A stretch of 64,000 bases of DNA from Anaerolineaceae bacterium (GCA_020634115.1 JACKCH010000010.1:62001-126000); one strand, 5' to 3'. Counted from the first letter of the stretch, positions 35,381 through 44,350 are shown. The notes: a model not told the origin generated them from the letters alone. Numbers and translations: made by a program.

Positions 35381-35517
35381 GCAGTTACTCTGAATATGTT
35401 TTTGTTTATTTGCTATTGTAATGGGGGAATCTAAATATAACCTAACGACATTTCTGAATTAATATCATAAGGCAGGATAATAAGATGATTTTTTGCCTGT
35501 TTTGGAAACGGGCTCCT

Positions 35518-36105
35518 CTATACGGGTTTCACCATGCGATACCACCCGGATGGCGCGCCGGTTGTGGTGTCATCGTTGAGCACCTCCCACGCAATGGTGA
35601 AATGCCGTGAAAAGAGTCGGTGCACATCATCAGGCGACCAGCCGAAATTTCGTTCCGCTGAGCGGTAATGTGTGAACAGCATGAGTGTCCCGCCAGGTTT
35701 CAGCAGCGTCGCAATATCCTGAGCATATTTCTCGTGCTTATCAGCGCCCACGCCATGCCCGCAGCCAATATCAACTACCAGATCGTAGGGCGCTCGCAGG
35801 GCGTCGCATTCATCTAGCCGGGTGACATCCCAACATGAAACGGTGAAAGCCTCCGGCGGGAATGCTGCCAGTTTCGACTGTGCTATGGCTACTGCCTCCG
35901 CCACGAAGTCCACGCCGTCCACCTGCCAGCTGTGTTGCAGCAGGAACCGCAGGTTTGTCCCTGTCCCGCATCCCAGGTCAAGCGCCTTGCCGGGGGGCAG
36001 TTCACTGACAATCTGCACGATTTCGGGCGGGGTGATTCCGGTATCCCAGGGCGTATCATGACTTTGGTAACGCTGAGTGAACATATCAAGGCGATCATCG
36101 CTCAT
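35518..36105 (-). CDS. SAM-dependent methyltransferase (class I, TehB-like)
   Basis: The 195-residue protein has the SAM-binding motif LDLGCGTGTN (about residues 40-49), an acidic loop after strand 2 (VDGVDFV) and the strand-4 segment DLVVDIGCGHG. The fold matches small-molecule methyltransferases of the TehB/thiopurine group, which detoxify tellurite, thiols or other compounds. It begins 18 bases after the end of the 36124 kinase gene and so probably shares its transcript. It could methylate a compound sensed by the kinase; that is a guess from position. Confidence 0.88.
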   Translation of the reverse strand: MSDDRLDMFTQRYQSHDTPWDTGITPPEIVQIVSELPPGKALDLGCGTGTNLRFLLQHSWQVDGVDFVAEAVAIAQSKLAAFPPEAFTVSCWDVTRLDECDALRAPYDLVVDIGCGHGVGADKHEKYAQDIATLLKPGGTLMLFTHYRSAERNFGWSPDDVHRLFSRHFTIAWEVLNDDTTTGAPSGWYRMVKPV

Positions 36106-36123
36106 GGCGAATTCCTTTCCGTA

Positions 36124-38949
36124 TCAGGTCGTAGTCGCTGCGGGAGCAAGAGGTAGCTCAACGGTGAATATAGTGCCTTGCCCATACACGCTTTCGACGC
36201 GGATATACCCCTGATGTCTTTCCACACAATCCTTGACTATGCTCAGTCCTAGCCCGGAACCGCTAATCGAACGCACATCTTTCGCCCGGTAGAATGGATC
36301 GAAGATATGTGGTAAATCATTCTCGTGGATGCCCATACCGTGATCTCTTACACGCAGCACGACTCGGTCATCCCGGTGATCTAACTCTAATAGAATCTCA
36401 CCACCTTCAGGGGAATATTTGATGGCGTTAGTGAGCAGGTTCGACAGAATACGGCTGACCAGGATTTCGTCAATAGAGACGACCCTGACCCCACTGGTAT
36501 TGACGAAGCTCATCCGCTCACTGACGCTGTTGGCCTCGCCCACTTCGTTCACGCTGACCCGGCACAGCGTCTCGATATTCACCGGCTCTGGATGAAAGAC
36601 GCTGTCATTGAGGTTCCCCTGTACCAGCGCCACCGTATCGTTCAGCAGTTCCAGCGCGTACTGAAGCTGCCGCTCAATGGTATCGAGTTTCTCCTGGCGC
36701 TTCTCGAACGTAAGCTGATCGTAATAGTGGCTCAGGATATACTTCGCGTTGGAAATCACCGTGAAGGGAGTCCGCAAGTCATGGGATAACGCTGAAATCA
36801 CGCGTTCAATGAGCGCATTGCGTTCGTGTTCTTTCTGGAAATTGGTCTTCAACCGTTCGTAATCAAACAGAAGCCGCTCGCTGCGCTTATGTTCGGTCAT
36901 ATCCATGAAGGCAGCGAGGACAGTTTCATTCGTACCCAGAGTCAACAGCTCAAACGAGCCAAACATATCATGGATGACACCTGACTTATCTCGGAAAGGA
37001 ATTTCAATGTTTCGGAGTTTCTGGGACGCGACAAGCTGCTTCATATAGTTTGTACGGTCTTCGTCAAGCCGCCACAGATTAAGTTCGAGTGAGGTTCGTC
37101 CAACCGCCTCATCACGGGTGAAGCCTAGAACCTCTTCAAAAGAGTCATTGACCTCAATGAGGCGGCCATCTTTAAGGTTGGTCAACGTAATCACCGCTGG
37201 ACTGGACTGGAAAATTCGGGAAAGGCGTTCACTCAGCTTACGGATTTCCTGCACTGCCGCTTTATGTTCGGTAATATCCTCTTTGACAGCGACATAGTGG
37301 GTAATTTCGTCCTGTTCGTTTTTCACACCGGCAATAGCCGCCGCTTCCCAGTAGGTATCACCATTCTTTTTGCGGTTTAGGAACTCACCCCGCCAGACCC
37401 CGCCAGTGATAATCGTATGCCATAACTCCTTATAATCTTCATCCTCGGTATAACCGGTTTTGAGAATACGTGAATTTTGGTTGTATGCTTCCTCAAAGGT
37501 ATAGCCAGTTACCTCAGTGAATTTGGGATTCACATACTCAATGGCGCCATCCCGATTGGTAATGACGATTGAGGTGGGGCTTTGCTCGACAGCCTGGGAA
37601 AGCTGGCGTAAGCGTTCTGCTGTCCGGCTTTGCTCAGTGATGTCGAACATGGCCGCTTGAATTGCCGACGCACCCTGGTATTCAATAGAGGAGAAAAATA
37701 TCCGTAGGTGAATGATGCGACCTTGTTTGTGGATGGCGCGTGCTTCAAATTCCGTTGTTTCCTGTGTATCCAGAGTGTGCTTGGCTTTCTGCAGGACGGG
37801 CGCCTGGTCATCAGGATGAATAAACCCTTCTACCAGATTTTTATGGTCGCGGATTTCTTCATTCGTGTATCCCGTGATTTGGCATAGCCGGGTATTCACA
37901 AAAACAGCGCGTTCTTTCTGGAAGATCAGCAATCCTTGCAGCGAATTTTCGACCAGGGCGCGGTACGCGCTTTCAGCTTGTTTGCGCTGGATAGCGATAC
38001 CAGCAATATGTACCGCCATCTGCAATAATTCGAGTTCGTGTTGGGTCGGGTGGCGCGGCTCGTGGTAATACAGGGCGAATGTGCCAAGCACAACGCCTGT
38101 TTTAGCGATAATGGGGTGTGACCAGCAGGCCCGCAGGTTGTGTTCAGCAGCCAGGTCACGGAAGTCTTTCCAGCGCGAGTCGGTCTGAATATCCTCTACG
38201 ATGACCGGTTGTTTGGTATGAGCGGCAGTACCGCATGATCCCCTATCCGGGCCGATCTTCGAACCGTCAATCGCAGCACAGTAGGCCGGGGACAGACTAG
38301 GGGCTGAAACGTGTCGCAATTGCAGCGTGGCGGCATCCAACAGCAGGACAGAGCCTTTGCTATCGGGTTGGTAGGTTTCTAAAACCTGAACCAAGCGGTT
38401 TAGAATATAGGGTAAGTCCCGGTCACTGGCAACCGCCTCCAGAACATGTTCCAGTCGGTCTTGCAAAAGTTCCTGTCGTTTCATATGCGTGACATCCCGG
38501 TTAATTGTCACGCCACCGATGATCTTCCCAGCCTCATCCTTGACCCAACTGATCGAAACTTGAATGGTTCGCTTTTGCCCCCGGCGGGTGGTTTGCTGAA
38601 CTTCCCCTTCCCAGCGCCCTGTTTTTTTGAGGATTTCAACGGCGGCAGTCCGACTTTTGTATATCCAGGCCGTCTTGAGGAGCGTATCTATGTTCTGACC
38701 AATTGTTTCTGCCGCTGTCCAGCCATAGATTGCTTCCGCTGCCTGGTTCCACTGGGTAATTACATGGTCGGTATCAGTAGCGATCACTGCGTCAGGCGCC
38801 CCGTTCAGCACCACCCACAGATCATGCCGGTTCCTGACAGGTTCATCCAGTAGATGCGCCAGCAGTTCATCCGCCGAACAGCCTTCCCGTTCGGCGCGTT
38901 TCTGAAGCCGGCGAAACGTGTCATAACTGACATCTGGGTTAATGGACAT
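36124..38949 (-). CDS. PAS/GAF multi-domain sensor histidine kinase (941 aa)
   Basis: The N-terminal 35 residues (LQKRAEREGCSADELLAHLL) resemble those of the 652-residue kinase, a helix pair like a ribbon-helix-helix. Then come a PAS domain (about 40-165), a GAF domain (165-325), three more PAS domains (330-450, 455-575, 580-705), a HisKA domain with H723 (LSHDLRTPFT) and a HATPase domain with HGMGIHENDLPHIFDPF and GSGLGLSIV. The GAF region has GSCGTAAHTKQP, a pattern of phytochrome-like or cyclic-nucleotide GAF domains. No membrane helix is seen. It is an orphan kinase without a neighbouring response regulator. Confidence 0.93.
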   Translation of the reverse strand: MSINPDVSYDTFRRLQKRAEREGCSADELLAHLLDEPVRNRHDLWVVLNGAPDAVIATDTDHVITQWNQAAEAIYGWTAAETIGQNIDTLLKTAWIYKSRTAAVEILKKTGRWEGEVQQTTRRGQKRTIQVSISWVKDEAGKIIGGVTINRDVTHMKRQELLQDRLEHVLEAVASDRDLPYILNRLVQVLETYQPDSKGSVLLLDAATLQLRHVSAPSLSPAYCAAIDGSKIGPDRGSCGTAAHTKQPVIVEDIQTDSRWKDFRDLAAEHNLRACWSHPIIAKTGVVLGTFALYYHEPRHPTQHELELLQMAVHIAGIAIQRKQAESAYRALVENSLQGLLIFQKERAVFVNTRLCQITGYTNEEIRDHKNLVEGFIHPDDQAPVLQKAKHTLDTQETTEFEARAIHKQGRIIHLRIFFSSIEYQGASAIQAAMFDITEQSRTAERLRQLSQAVEQSPTSIVITNRDGAIEYVNPKFTEVTGYTFEEAYNQNSRILKTGYTEDEDYKELWHTIITGGVWRGEFLNRKKNGDTYWEAAAIAGVKNEQDEITHYVAVKEDITEHKAAVQEIRKLSERLSRIFQSSPAVITLTNLKDGRLIEVNDSFEEVLGFTRDEAVGRTSLELNLWRLDEDRTNYMKQLVASQKLRNIEIPFRDKSGVIHDMFGSFELLTLGTNETVLAAFMDMTEHKRSERLLFDYERLKTNFQKEHERNALIERVISALSHDLRTPFTVISNAKYILSHYYDQLTFEKRQEKLDTIERQLQYALELLNDTVALVQGNLNDSVFHPEPVNIETLCRVSVNEVGEANSVSERMSFVNTSGVRVVSIDEILVSRILSNLLTNAIKYSPEGGEILLELDHRDDRVVLRVRDHGMGIHENDLPHIFDPFYRAKDVRSISGSGLGLSIVKDCVERHQGYIRVESVYGQGTIFTVELPLAPAATTT

Positions 38950-39122
38950 GATTCTAATCTCAACTCATGAATTGCTTTGTGTACTCTGTCTCGTGTACCT
39001 GTTGCGGTACCGGGAACGGATTATGGATAGTTCGCAATCTGCCGAATGTTGCGAGCCCAACCGTTTATGATTAATCAGCGTGTCGGCTGCACGGTTAAGT
39101 CATGCCGGATTACTCCTTCGTT

Positions 39123-39407
39123 TCAAAACGCCTGTGCCAGAGGGTCTTCGCCCTGTAGAAAATGGGTATTTCTGCCACTTACCTCATCCAGGGTGTAGCT
39201 GGTGTTGCGTTCAAATGCTGGATTGGCGTAGATAACGGGAAAATCCGATTGCTGCATGTCTGTCAGGATCATGCCTAGCAGACTGGCCTGAATCATTTGC
39301 TGATAAATGTTGAGCGGTTCCGTTTCATTCCCGGCGTGGTGGTATGTTCGATCCTCAACCCGGATACGTGGGATGATATGATGCCGGTACGGTGGGATTG
39401 GCTTCAC
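39123..39407 (-). pseudogene. Truncated LOV-like PAS fragment with Cys to Thr change
   Basis: The 94-residue product holds the first half of a PAS/LOV domain: VIYANPAFERNTSYTLDEV followed by GRNTHFLQG. In LOV photoreceptors this last motif is GRNCRFLQG and the Cys forms the flavin adduct; here it is Thr81. The protein stops directly after GEDPLAQAF, about 60 residues before a LOV core should end, so it is either a remnant or a frame-broken gene. It lies in the same direction upstream of the 941-residue kinase, separated by 173 bases. Such fragments can arise when a LOV kinase decays. Could also be a short regulator; I think remnant is more likely. Confidence 0.6.
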
Positions 39408-39727
39408 TGCAAATATCCTTCTAACAACAAAATTGATGCAGCATTGTTTTTGAATGAATAGCGGTTCTTGAAAACAGTGTTCCAGGCCACTTTTTCACCA
39501 TCTTTTATCTTACACCTCAAGCCATAGAGGAAAACATAAATAAGGTAATATTTTCAATAATTTCATACCATTTTCATGAGTTTTGGTGGTCGATTGAAAT
39601 ATGGACACCATAGCCACCGTATCCACGTTGGCCGCTGGCTGAATCCTGGTGGCTGATCCACTATAAAGTTTGCGCTTATCCCTTCTTCCCTAACATGATG
39701 AATTTGACCGAAATTAAGGTAATCACA
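39408..39727. other. Gene-free stretch upstream of the octaheme operon
   Basis: No gene is seen. The stretch is AT-rich and contains several A/T tracts and the words GGCCGCTGGCTGAA and GGTGGCTGATCC, which recall repeat family C. It is followed by the two CRP/FNR-type sites. Confidence 0.4.
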
Positions 39728-39743
39728 TGTGATTTTAGTCACA
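39728..39743 (+). promoter_or_regulatory. CRP/FNR-family binding site 1
   Basis: TGTGA (39728-39732), a 6-base spacer and TCACA (39739-39743) make a perfect CRP consensus palindrome. It overlaps a second palindrome, AATCACATGTGATT (39721-39734). It is centred about 98 bases before the octaheme gene's ATG. Confidence 0.7.
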
Positions 39744-39759
39744 ACGCGCCGCCTTCGCT

Positions 39760-39775
39760 CGTGATAATATTCACA
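39760..39775 (+). promoter_or_regulatory. CRP/FNR-family binding site 2
   Basis: CGTGA (39760-39764), spacer TAATAT and TCACA (39771-39775) match the CRP consensus with one change. Its centre is 32 bp from that of site 1, about three helical turns, so two dimers could bind the same DNA face. Confidence 0.6.
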
Positions 39776-39833
39776 TATCGGGTAGGAATCTTATTAGGAT
39801 TCGGTTTTTTACAAGCAAAGGGGGAATAAATTT

Positions 39834-41138
39834 ATGTCACAAATGGAAAATCCGGTCAGTGGTTCAATGCGCGTGCTGGTCATCGGCGCGTTGACTGTAA
39901 TTGTGGTGCTTGGTCTCGCACTAATCGCGTTCGCCGTGAACAGCGCCATCAGCCCGAACACCGGGCCGGTGAATGCGTTGGCGAACAGTGATGACTCGTG
40001 TGTGACCTGCCACCGCAACGTGACACCGGGCATTATTGAACAGTACGGACACAGTACGATGGCCGCTGCCGATGTGCGCTGCGTAGATTGCCATGAAGTC
40101 ACCAGCGATTACCCGGGTGCTTACGAGCATGAGGGTACTTATATCCTGGGATCGCCCACAACCGCGATGTGCCAGGGCTGCCACGAAGCCGAAACCGCGC
40201 AGTATTACGCCAGCCGTCACGCGCTGCCCGCGTATGCCGCCGTCTTTGGCACCGAGGGTCTTTCACAAAACCTGCTTGACCAGTATGCCGCTATCCCGGA
40301 AGGCAGTTTCGCGCCGGATAAATCCCGTAACGCCATCGCCGCGCTGGAAGGCCCGGATATGACGCGCTTCACCTGCGAAGGTTGCCACAACGTGGGTAAA
40401 CCGGCGCTTGATGAATCGGTAGGCCAGTGCCAGAAATGTCACCTGCGCCACGAGTTCAGCCTGGAACAGGCGCGGCGTCCTGAAACCTGCAACGCCTGCC
40501 ATATCGGACCAGATCATCCACAATGGGAGATTTATCAGGAATCGCCGCACGGTATCGCTTATGCCACGATGGGCGATAGCTGGAACTGGGATGCGGACCC
40601 CGGCACGTTGACAACAGCAGACTTCCCCGCGCCGACTTGCGCGACCTGCCACATGAGCGGTTTTGGTGCCGCCGGTACGACCCATGACGTGGGTGATCGG
40701 TTGACGTGGTATCTGTTTGCCCCAATCAGCGCCCGCCGCCCGGCGTACCAGGATAATGCGGTACGGATGCAGAATGTTTGCCGTGAGTGCCATAACGAGA
40801 ACTTCATTGACAGCTTCTATGCCGACGCCGATAAGATGGTGGACGCGGTGAACGCCTGGGTCGTGGAAAGCGATGACATCATGCAGCCACTCAAAGACCA
40901 GGGTCTGCTGACCGCAGCGGCCTTTGACGAGCCGGTTGACTTCACCTACTTTGACCTGTGGCATCACTGGGGACGGACTGCCAAATTTGGCGCCTGGATG
41001 CAAGGCCCGGACTACTCACAGTGGCACGGCGCGTATGAGATGCTGCGCGGCCTGGCGGAACTGCGGGCCGAGGTTACGGAGCGGCTGAATCAGGCGGTGG
41101 AAAACGTTGAGGCGAGTCCTGAGTCTTCGGGAGGATAA
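39834..41138 (+). CDS. Octaheme c-type cytochrome, hydroxylamine oxidoreductase (HAO)-like
   Basis: The 434-residue protein has a membrane anchor near the N-terminus (about residues 12-37) and eight CxxCH heme motifs: CVTCH, CVDCH, CQGCH, CEGCH, CQKCH, CNACH, CATCH and CRECH. HPQWEIYQESPHGIAYA and CATCHMSGFGA are typical of the HAO family, as is DVGDRLTWYLF. Enzymes of this family oxidise hydroxylamine or reduce nitrite. A Trp/Tyr-rich segment, GPDYSQWHGAYEML, lies after the last heme, but I cannot tell whether the Tyr that cross-links the P460 heme is present, so the direction of the reaction is open. A strong GGGGGA Shine-Dalgarno precedes ATG 39834. It is the first gene of a two-gene operon. 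Confidence 0.88.
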   Translation: MSQMENPVSGSMRVLVIGALTVIVVLGLALIAFAVNSAISPNTGPVNALANSDDSCVTCHRNVTPGIIEQYGHSTMAAADVRCVDCHEVTSDYPGAYEHEGTYILGSPTTAMCQGCHEAETAQYYASRHALPAYAAVFGTEGLSQNLLDQYAAIPEGSFAPDKSRNAIAALEGPDMTRFTCEGCHNVGKPALDESVGQCQKCHLRHEFSLEQARRPETCNACHIGPDHPQWEIYQESPHGIAYATMGDSWNWDADPGTLTTADFPAPTCATCHMSGFGAAGTTHDVGDRLTWYLFAPISARRPAYQDNAVRMQNVCRECHNENFIDSFYADADKMVDAVNAWVVESDDIMQPLKDQGLLTAAAFDEPVDFTYFDLWHHWGRTAKFGAWMQGPDYSQWHGAYEMLRGLAELRAEVTERLNQAVENVEASPESSGG

Positions 41139-41141
41139 GCC

Positions 41142-42050
41142 ATGTCCTACCTGACAATGGTTTTCCCGCCCGCACGGGTGATTAGTCGGCTGCCCTTTAC
41201 CCGTGACCAAATCATGCTGCTGCTGGCGGCGGTCACGGAGATTTTCCTAGGCATTGATATTTACTTTGCGCACAGCATCAGCGGGACGATCAAGACCAAC
41301 GAGTGGATTCCGATTATCTTCGGGGTCGTCGCCGGGGTTGTCCTGCTGCTGGCGGGGTTGATCGCCCTGCGCAACCGCCCGCTGGCGAGTCTGCTGGCAA
41401 ATGTCGTTTTCCTGGGCAGTATCATCGTTGGATTGCTGGGCGCGTATTTCCACCTGGTACGGGCGAATCTGATCGGTGGCGGCCCGCCTATCGCGGAAAC
41501 CGTCAATGTGCTGATCTGGGCGCCGCCCTTCCTGGGGCCGCTGTTCTTCGCACTCAATGGCGTGTTGGGGATCAGCGCCGCCTGGATGGAAAGCCCGGTG
41601 AACAGTGGTCGGCTGCGGCTGATTGGCAAAGCGCATGTGCAGATGCCGTATAGCAAGACCCGCGCTTACTTCTTCATCGTGAGCATCGGTATCCTGGCGA
41701 CGACAGTCAGTAGTGTCATGGATCATGCCCGCGCTGATCTGGTCAACCCCTGGGTGTGGCTGCCCACAGCCGCGGGGGTCTTCGCGGTGGTGGTTTCGGC
41801 CATGTTGGGCTTCATCGCCCGTCCCACCCGGAACGACCTGACCATCTACACAGTGACGATGGGGCTGTTGTGCCTCGTGGGTGTCGTGGGGTTCTTGCTG
41901 CACGTCAACACGAATCTGATCGCTAACGGCAGTGTTTTATTGGAACGTTTTGTACGGGGTTCACCCTTCCTGGCCCCATTGGTATTTGCCAATTGGGGGT
42001 TAATCGGCCTGGTCGCACTGCTTGACCCAGCAGAAGAACGGGATTCCTAA
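41142..42050 (+). CDS. Polytopic membrane partner of the octaheme protein
   Basis: The ATG lies 3 bases after the octaheme stop, so translation is coupled. The 302-residue protein has about eight membrane helices and a short charged N-terminus. His residues lie in IYFAHS, YFHLVRAN and LLHVNTN; these sit in or near helices and could be heme or quinone ligands, but no CxxCH is present. The arrangement suggests a membrane module that feeds electrons to, or takes them from, the octaheme protein. I do not recognise the family by name. It is followed by a strong terminator. Confidence 0.8.
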   Translation: MSYLTMVFPPARVISRLPFTRDQIMLLLAAVTEIFLGIDIYFAHSISGTIKTNEWIPIIFGVVAGVVLLLAGLIALRNRPLASLLANVVFLGSIIVGLLGAYFHLVRANLIGGGPPIAETVNVLIWAPPFLGPLFFALNGVLGISAAWMESPVNSGRLRLIGKAHVQMPYSKTRAYFFIVSIGILATTVSSVMDHARADLVNPWVWLPTAAGVFAVVVSAMLGFIARPTRNDLTIYTVTMGLLCLVGVVGFLLHVNTNLIANGSVLLERFVRGSPFLAPLVFANWGLIGLVALLDPAEERDS

Positions 42051-42079
42051 CCCGGCGGCAGCGGCCAACCCGTAAAATG

Positions 42080-42116
42080 CGGGGCGAGTCTCATCATGAC
42101 TCGCCCCGTTTGTTTT
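42080..42116 (+). terminator. Terminator of the octaheme operon
   Basis: CGGGGCGAGTC (42080-42090) pairs perfectly with GACTCGCCCCG (42098-42108) around a 7-base loop, and TTTGTTTT follows. It lies 30 bases after the operon's last stop codon and could also serve the convergent ABC operon, whose last gene ends at 42125. Confidence 0.92.
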
Positions 42117-42124
42117 GCGGAATG

Positions 42125-43060
42125 CTACTTCGTACTGCGCGGGTCAAAGGCGTCACGCAGGCCGTCCCCGATCAGGTACAGGCTCAACACGGTAATCACG
42201 ATGAGCAGCCCCGGCAAAATCGAGATTTGCGGCCCCTGGCGGAAGTAGCTCTGGGCGCTGGTGAGCATATTCCCCCAGCTTGGCTCCGGCGGGCGCACCC
42301 CCAATCCCAGGAAACTCAATGCCGATTCCACCAGGATAATCGTCCCGATCTGAATCGCCAACGCCGTCAACAGCACTGAAAGCGTGTTGGGCAGAATGTG
42401 GATAAACATAATCCGCAGCGGTCCCGCCCCAATCGCCCGTGCACTGATGACGTACTCCTGCTCCCGATTGGAAATCGTCTCGCCACGAATCAGACGCATA
42501 ATCCCTGTCCAGGATACCAGTGTCAGCACGAAAATCAGGGTCGGAATCGTCGGGTCAGCTACCGATGCGATCAGAATCAACAGCAGCAGCGTTGGAATCG
42601 AATTCAGGGTGGTGATAAACCACATAATGGCGTCATCCACGAAGGATAGCGCACTCCCCCGGTAAAAACCGGCCACCAGCCCCACGCTAACGCCGATTAC
42701 GCCACAGAAGAAGGCGGCCACGACGCCAATCGTCAAAGAAACCCGCCCGCCATACAGCAGTCGCGCCAACATATCGCGTCCCAGATGATCGGTGCCTAAG
42801 GGGTGGCCGGGTGCACCAATCGGCAGGAATTTGAGGTCGGAATCCGGGTGAGTATAAGAGACATTGAAGATGTCGGTGATGACCGGGGCGAACGCGGCCA
42901 GCAGCGCCAGCACCACCAGTACCGAAATAGCGATCAACGTCAGCCGGTCATGCCGCAGGCGGCGTAGCGCCATTTGCATCAGCGACTCGCCTTTGAAGAG
43001 TTGGCCTTCCTTCAGGCGGGTGACTTCCAGTTTGCTTGTGTTTGTGGATTCAGCAGCCAT
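42125..43060 (-). CDS. Peptide-type ABC transporter permease (OppC/DppC family)
   Basis: The 311-residue protein has an N-terminal cytoplasmic tail, a first helix at about residues 40-60 and five more helices in the C-terminal half. The family's early segment GTDHLGRDMLARLLYGGRVSLTIG (shortened here to GTDHLGRDMLARLLYGG) is present at about 95-111, and the EAA loop EYVISARAIGAGPLRIMFIH at about 205-225. Together with the OppB-like gene it forms the membrane channel of an importer for oligopeptides, dipeptides, nickel or similar. It ends the operon 15 bases after the second permease. No ATPase gene follows in the window. Confidence 0.92.
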   Translation of the reverse strand: MAAESTNTSKLEVTRLKEGQLFKGESLMQMALRRLRHDRLTLIAISVLVVLALLAAFAPVITDIFNVSYTHPDSDLKFLPIGAPGHPLGTDHLGRDMLARLLYGGRVSLTIGVVAAFFCGVIGVSVGLVAGFYRGSALSFVDDAIMWFITTLNSIPTLLLLILIASVADPTIPTLIFVLTLVSWTGIMRLIRGETISNREQEYVISARAIGAGPLRIMFIHILPNTLSVLLTALAIQIGTIILVESALSFLGLGVRPPEPSWGNMLTSAQSYFRQGPQISILPGLLIVITVLSLYLIGDGLRDAFDPRSTK

Positions 43061-43075
43061 GTCGCCCTGCCCCTT

Positions 43076-44143
43076 CTAAGACAGCCGGATACGCGGGTCG
43101 AATACCGCGTACAGAATGTCAGACAGAATGTAGCCTAAAATAGTCATCACAGAGATGAGCAGCACCGTCGCCATGATGACCGGGTAATCAGACTGGCGCA
43201 CCGCATTGACCACCAGTAGCCCCATGCCCGGCCAGGAATAGATGGTTTCGGTGAGGACGGCTCCGCTAATCACCAGGGTGATGGCTGGCCCCAGGATGGT
43301 AGCGATGGGGATGAGCGCGTTCCGCATGGCATGGCCGAACCACACCGACCGGTCGGATAACCCCTTCGCTCGCGCTGTACGCACGTAGTCCGCGTTCAGC
43401 ACATCCAGCAGGGAGGCCCGCATGTACCGTGAAAAGGTGGCGACGCCGAAGCTGGAGAGGGTAAATACCGGCAGAATCAGATGCCGGATGCGATCCCAAA
43501 GGGTGTATTCCCCGGTAAAGGACAGCGGAAAACGGTTGCCCATCGGCAGCCATTGGAGGGTCGCCCCAAAGATCAGCAGGAGGATCAGCCCTAACCAATA
43601 GACCGGGATAGAACTGACGACGACGGCCATCACCCGCGTCACCTGGTCGAAGGCGCTGCCCTGCTTGACCGCCGCGATCACCCCCACTGGCAGGCCAACC
43701 ACCAGCCCGACGATCAGCGAAATCACGCCCAGTTCCAGCGTGGCCGGAATTCGTTCCGCCAGCGCCTCCGTCACCGGTCTTTTGGAGATGACCGATGTGC
43801 CGAAGTCGCCCCGGAGTACACCCAAATCCGTGCCGATTTCCGTGCCGACCTGGTTGCCGCGCCGGTCAAACACCGGGATTTCCCGCCCCCCCCAGATTTG
43901 GATGCCGAAAATATCAATCGGCGCATCCCCGATCAGCCAGCGCATATACTGGATATGAATCGGCAGATCCGCGCCAATCGCCCGCGCCATCGCCTCGCGC
44001 TGCTGGATGGTCAGTTCCGGGTTGAAGGCCAGTACCCGCGTGGGGCCGCCCGGCGCTAAGGCCATGATGAAGTAGGCGATGATGGAAATGCCGAACAAGG
44101 TGGGAATCGCTTGCAGAAAACGTCGTACCAGATACTTAACCAT
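43076..44143 (-). CDS. Peptide-type ABC transporter permease (OppB/DppB family)
   Basis: The 355-residue protein starts with the typical MVKYLVRRFLQAIPTLFGIS segment and has six helices with a large periplasmic-side loop between helices 1 and 2 (about residues 40-115), as usual for OppB/DppB. The EAA motif DYVRTARAKGLSDRSVWFGH lies at about 257-276. It pairs with the OppC-like protein and with the binding protein encoded upstream. The binding protein gene ends 207 bases earlier in the transcript, after hairpins that may reduce read-through. Specificity cannot be inferred. Confidence 0.93.
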   Translation of the reverse strand: MVKYLVRRFLQAIPTLFGISIIAYFIMALAPGGPTRVLAFNPELTIQQREAMARAIGADLPIHIQYMRWLIGDAPIDIFGIQIWGGREIPVFDRRGNQVGTEIGTDLGVLRGDFGTSVISKRPVTEALAERIPATLELGVISLIVGLVVGLPVGVIAAVKQGSAFDQVTRVMAVVVSSIPVYWLGLILLLIFGATLQWLPMGNRFPLSFTGEYTLWDRIRHLILPVFTLSSFGVATFSRYMRASLLDVLNADYVRTARAKGLSDRSVWFGHAMRNALIPIATILGPAITLVISGAVLTETIYSWPGMGLLVVNAVRQSDYPVIMATVLLISVMTILGYILSDILYAVFDPRIRLS

Positions 44144-44232
44144 AGCTGCCTCGCCGGGTTGCTGTTGAAAGATTCAAATTTAATTAACTTACTATCGTAA
44201 TTTGAGGTTTCTAACAAGTTATAAGTGTTCTA

Positions 44233-44258
44233 CAGGGGTGCAACACTGTGCGCCCCTG
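44233..44258. repeat. Repeat family B palindrome, ABC operon spacer
   Basis: CAGGGGTGCA and TGCGCCCCTG pair around a short loop, with one extra base on one side. It is a member of the AGGGGC-edged palindromes and lies in the gap between the binding protein and permease genes. Confidence 0.65.
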
Positions 44259-44265
44259 CAATAGT

Positions 44266-44287
44266 CTCCCGCGTAAAGGTGCGGGAG
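44266..44287. repeat. Small hairpin in ABC operon spacer
   Basis: CTCCCGC (44266-44272) and GCGGGAG (44281-44287) are exact arms around an 8-base loop. With the neighbouring hairpins it makes three stems in a row in the transcript between the binding protein and the permeases. Confidence 0.6.
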
Positions 44288-44292
44288 GGCGT

Positions 44293-44325
44293 AAAAAGCA
44301 CGGTGAGGGCAAGGATTGCCTCACC
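44293..44325 (-). terminator. Terminator-like hairpin after the ABC binding protein gene
   Basis: On the minus strand GGTGAGG (44325-44319) pairs with CCTCACC (44308-44302) around a 10-base loop, followed by GTGC and five T residues. Partial termination here would make more binding protein than permease, as is usual for such importers. Confidence 0.6.
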
Positions 44326-44350
44326 CTCACGATGCACATGGTTGTGATGC

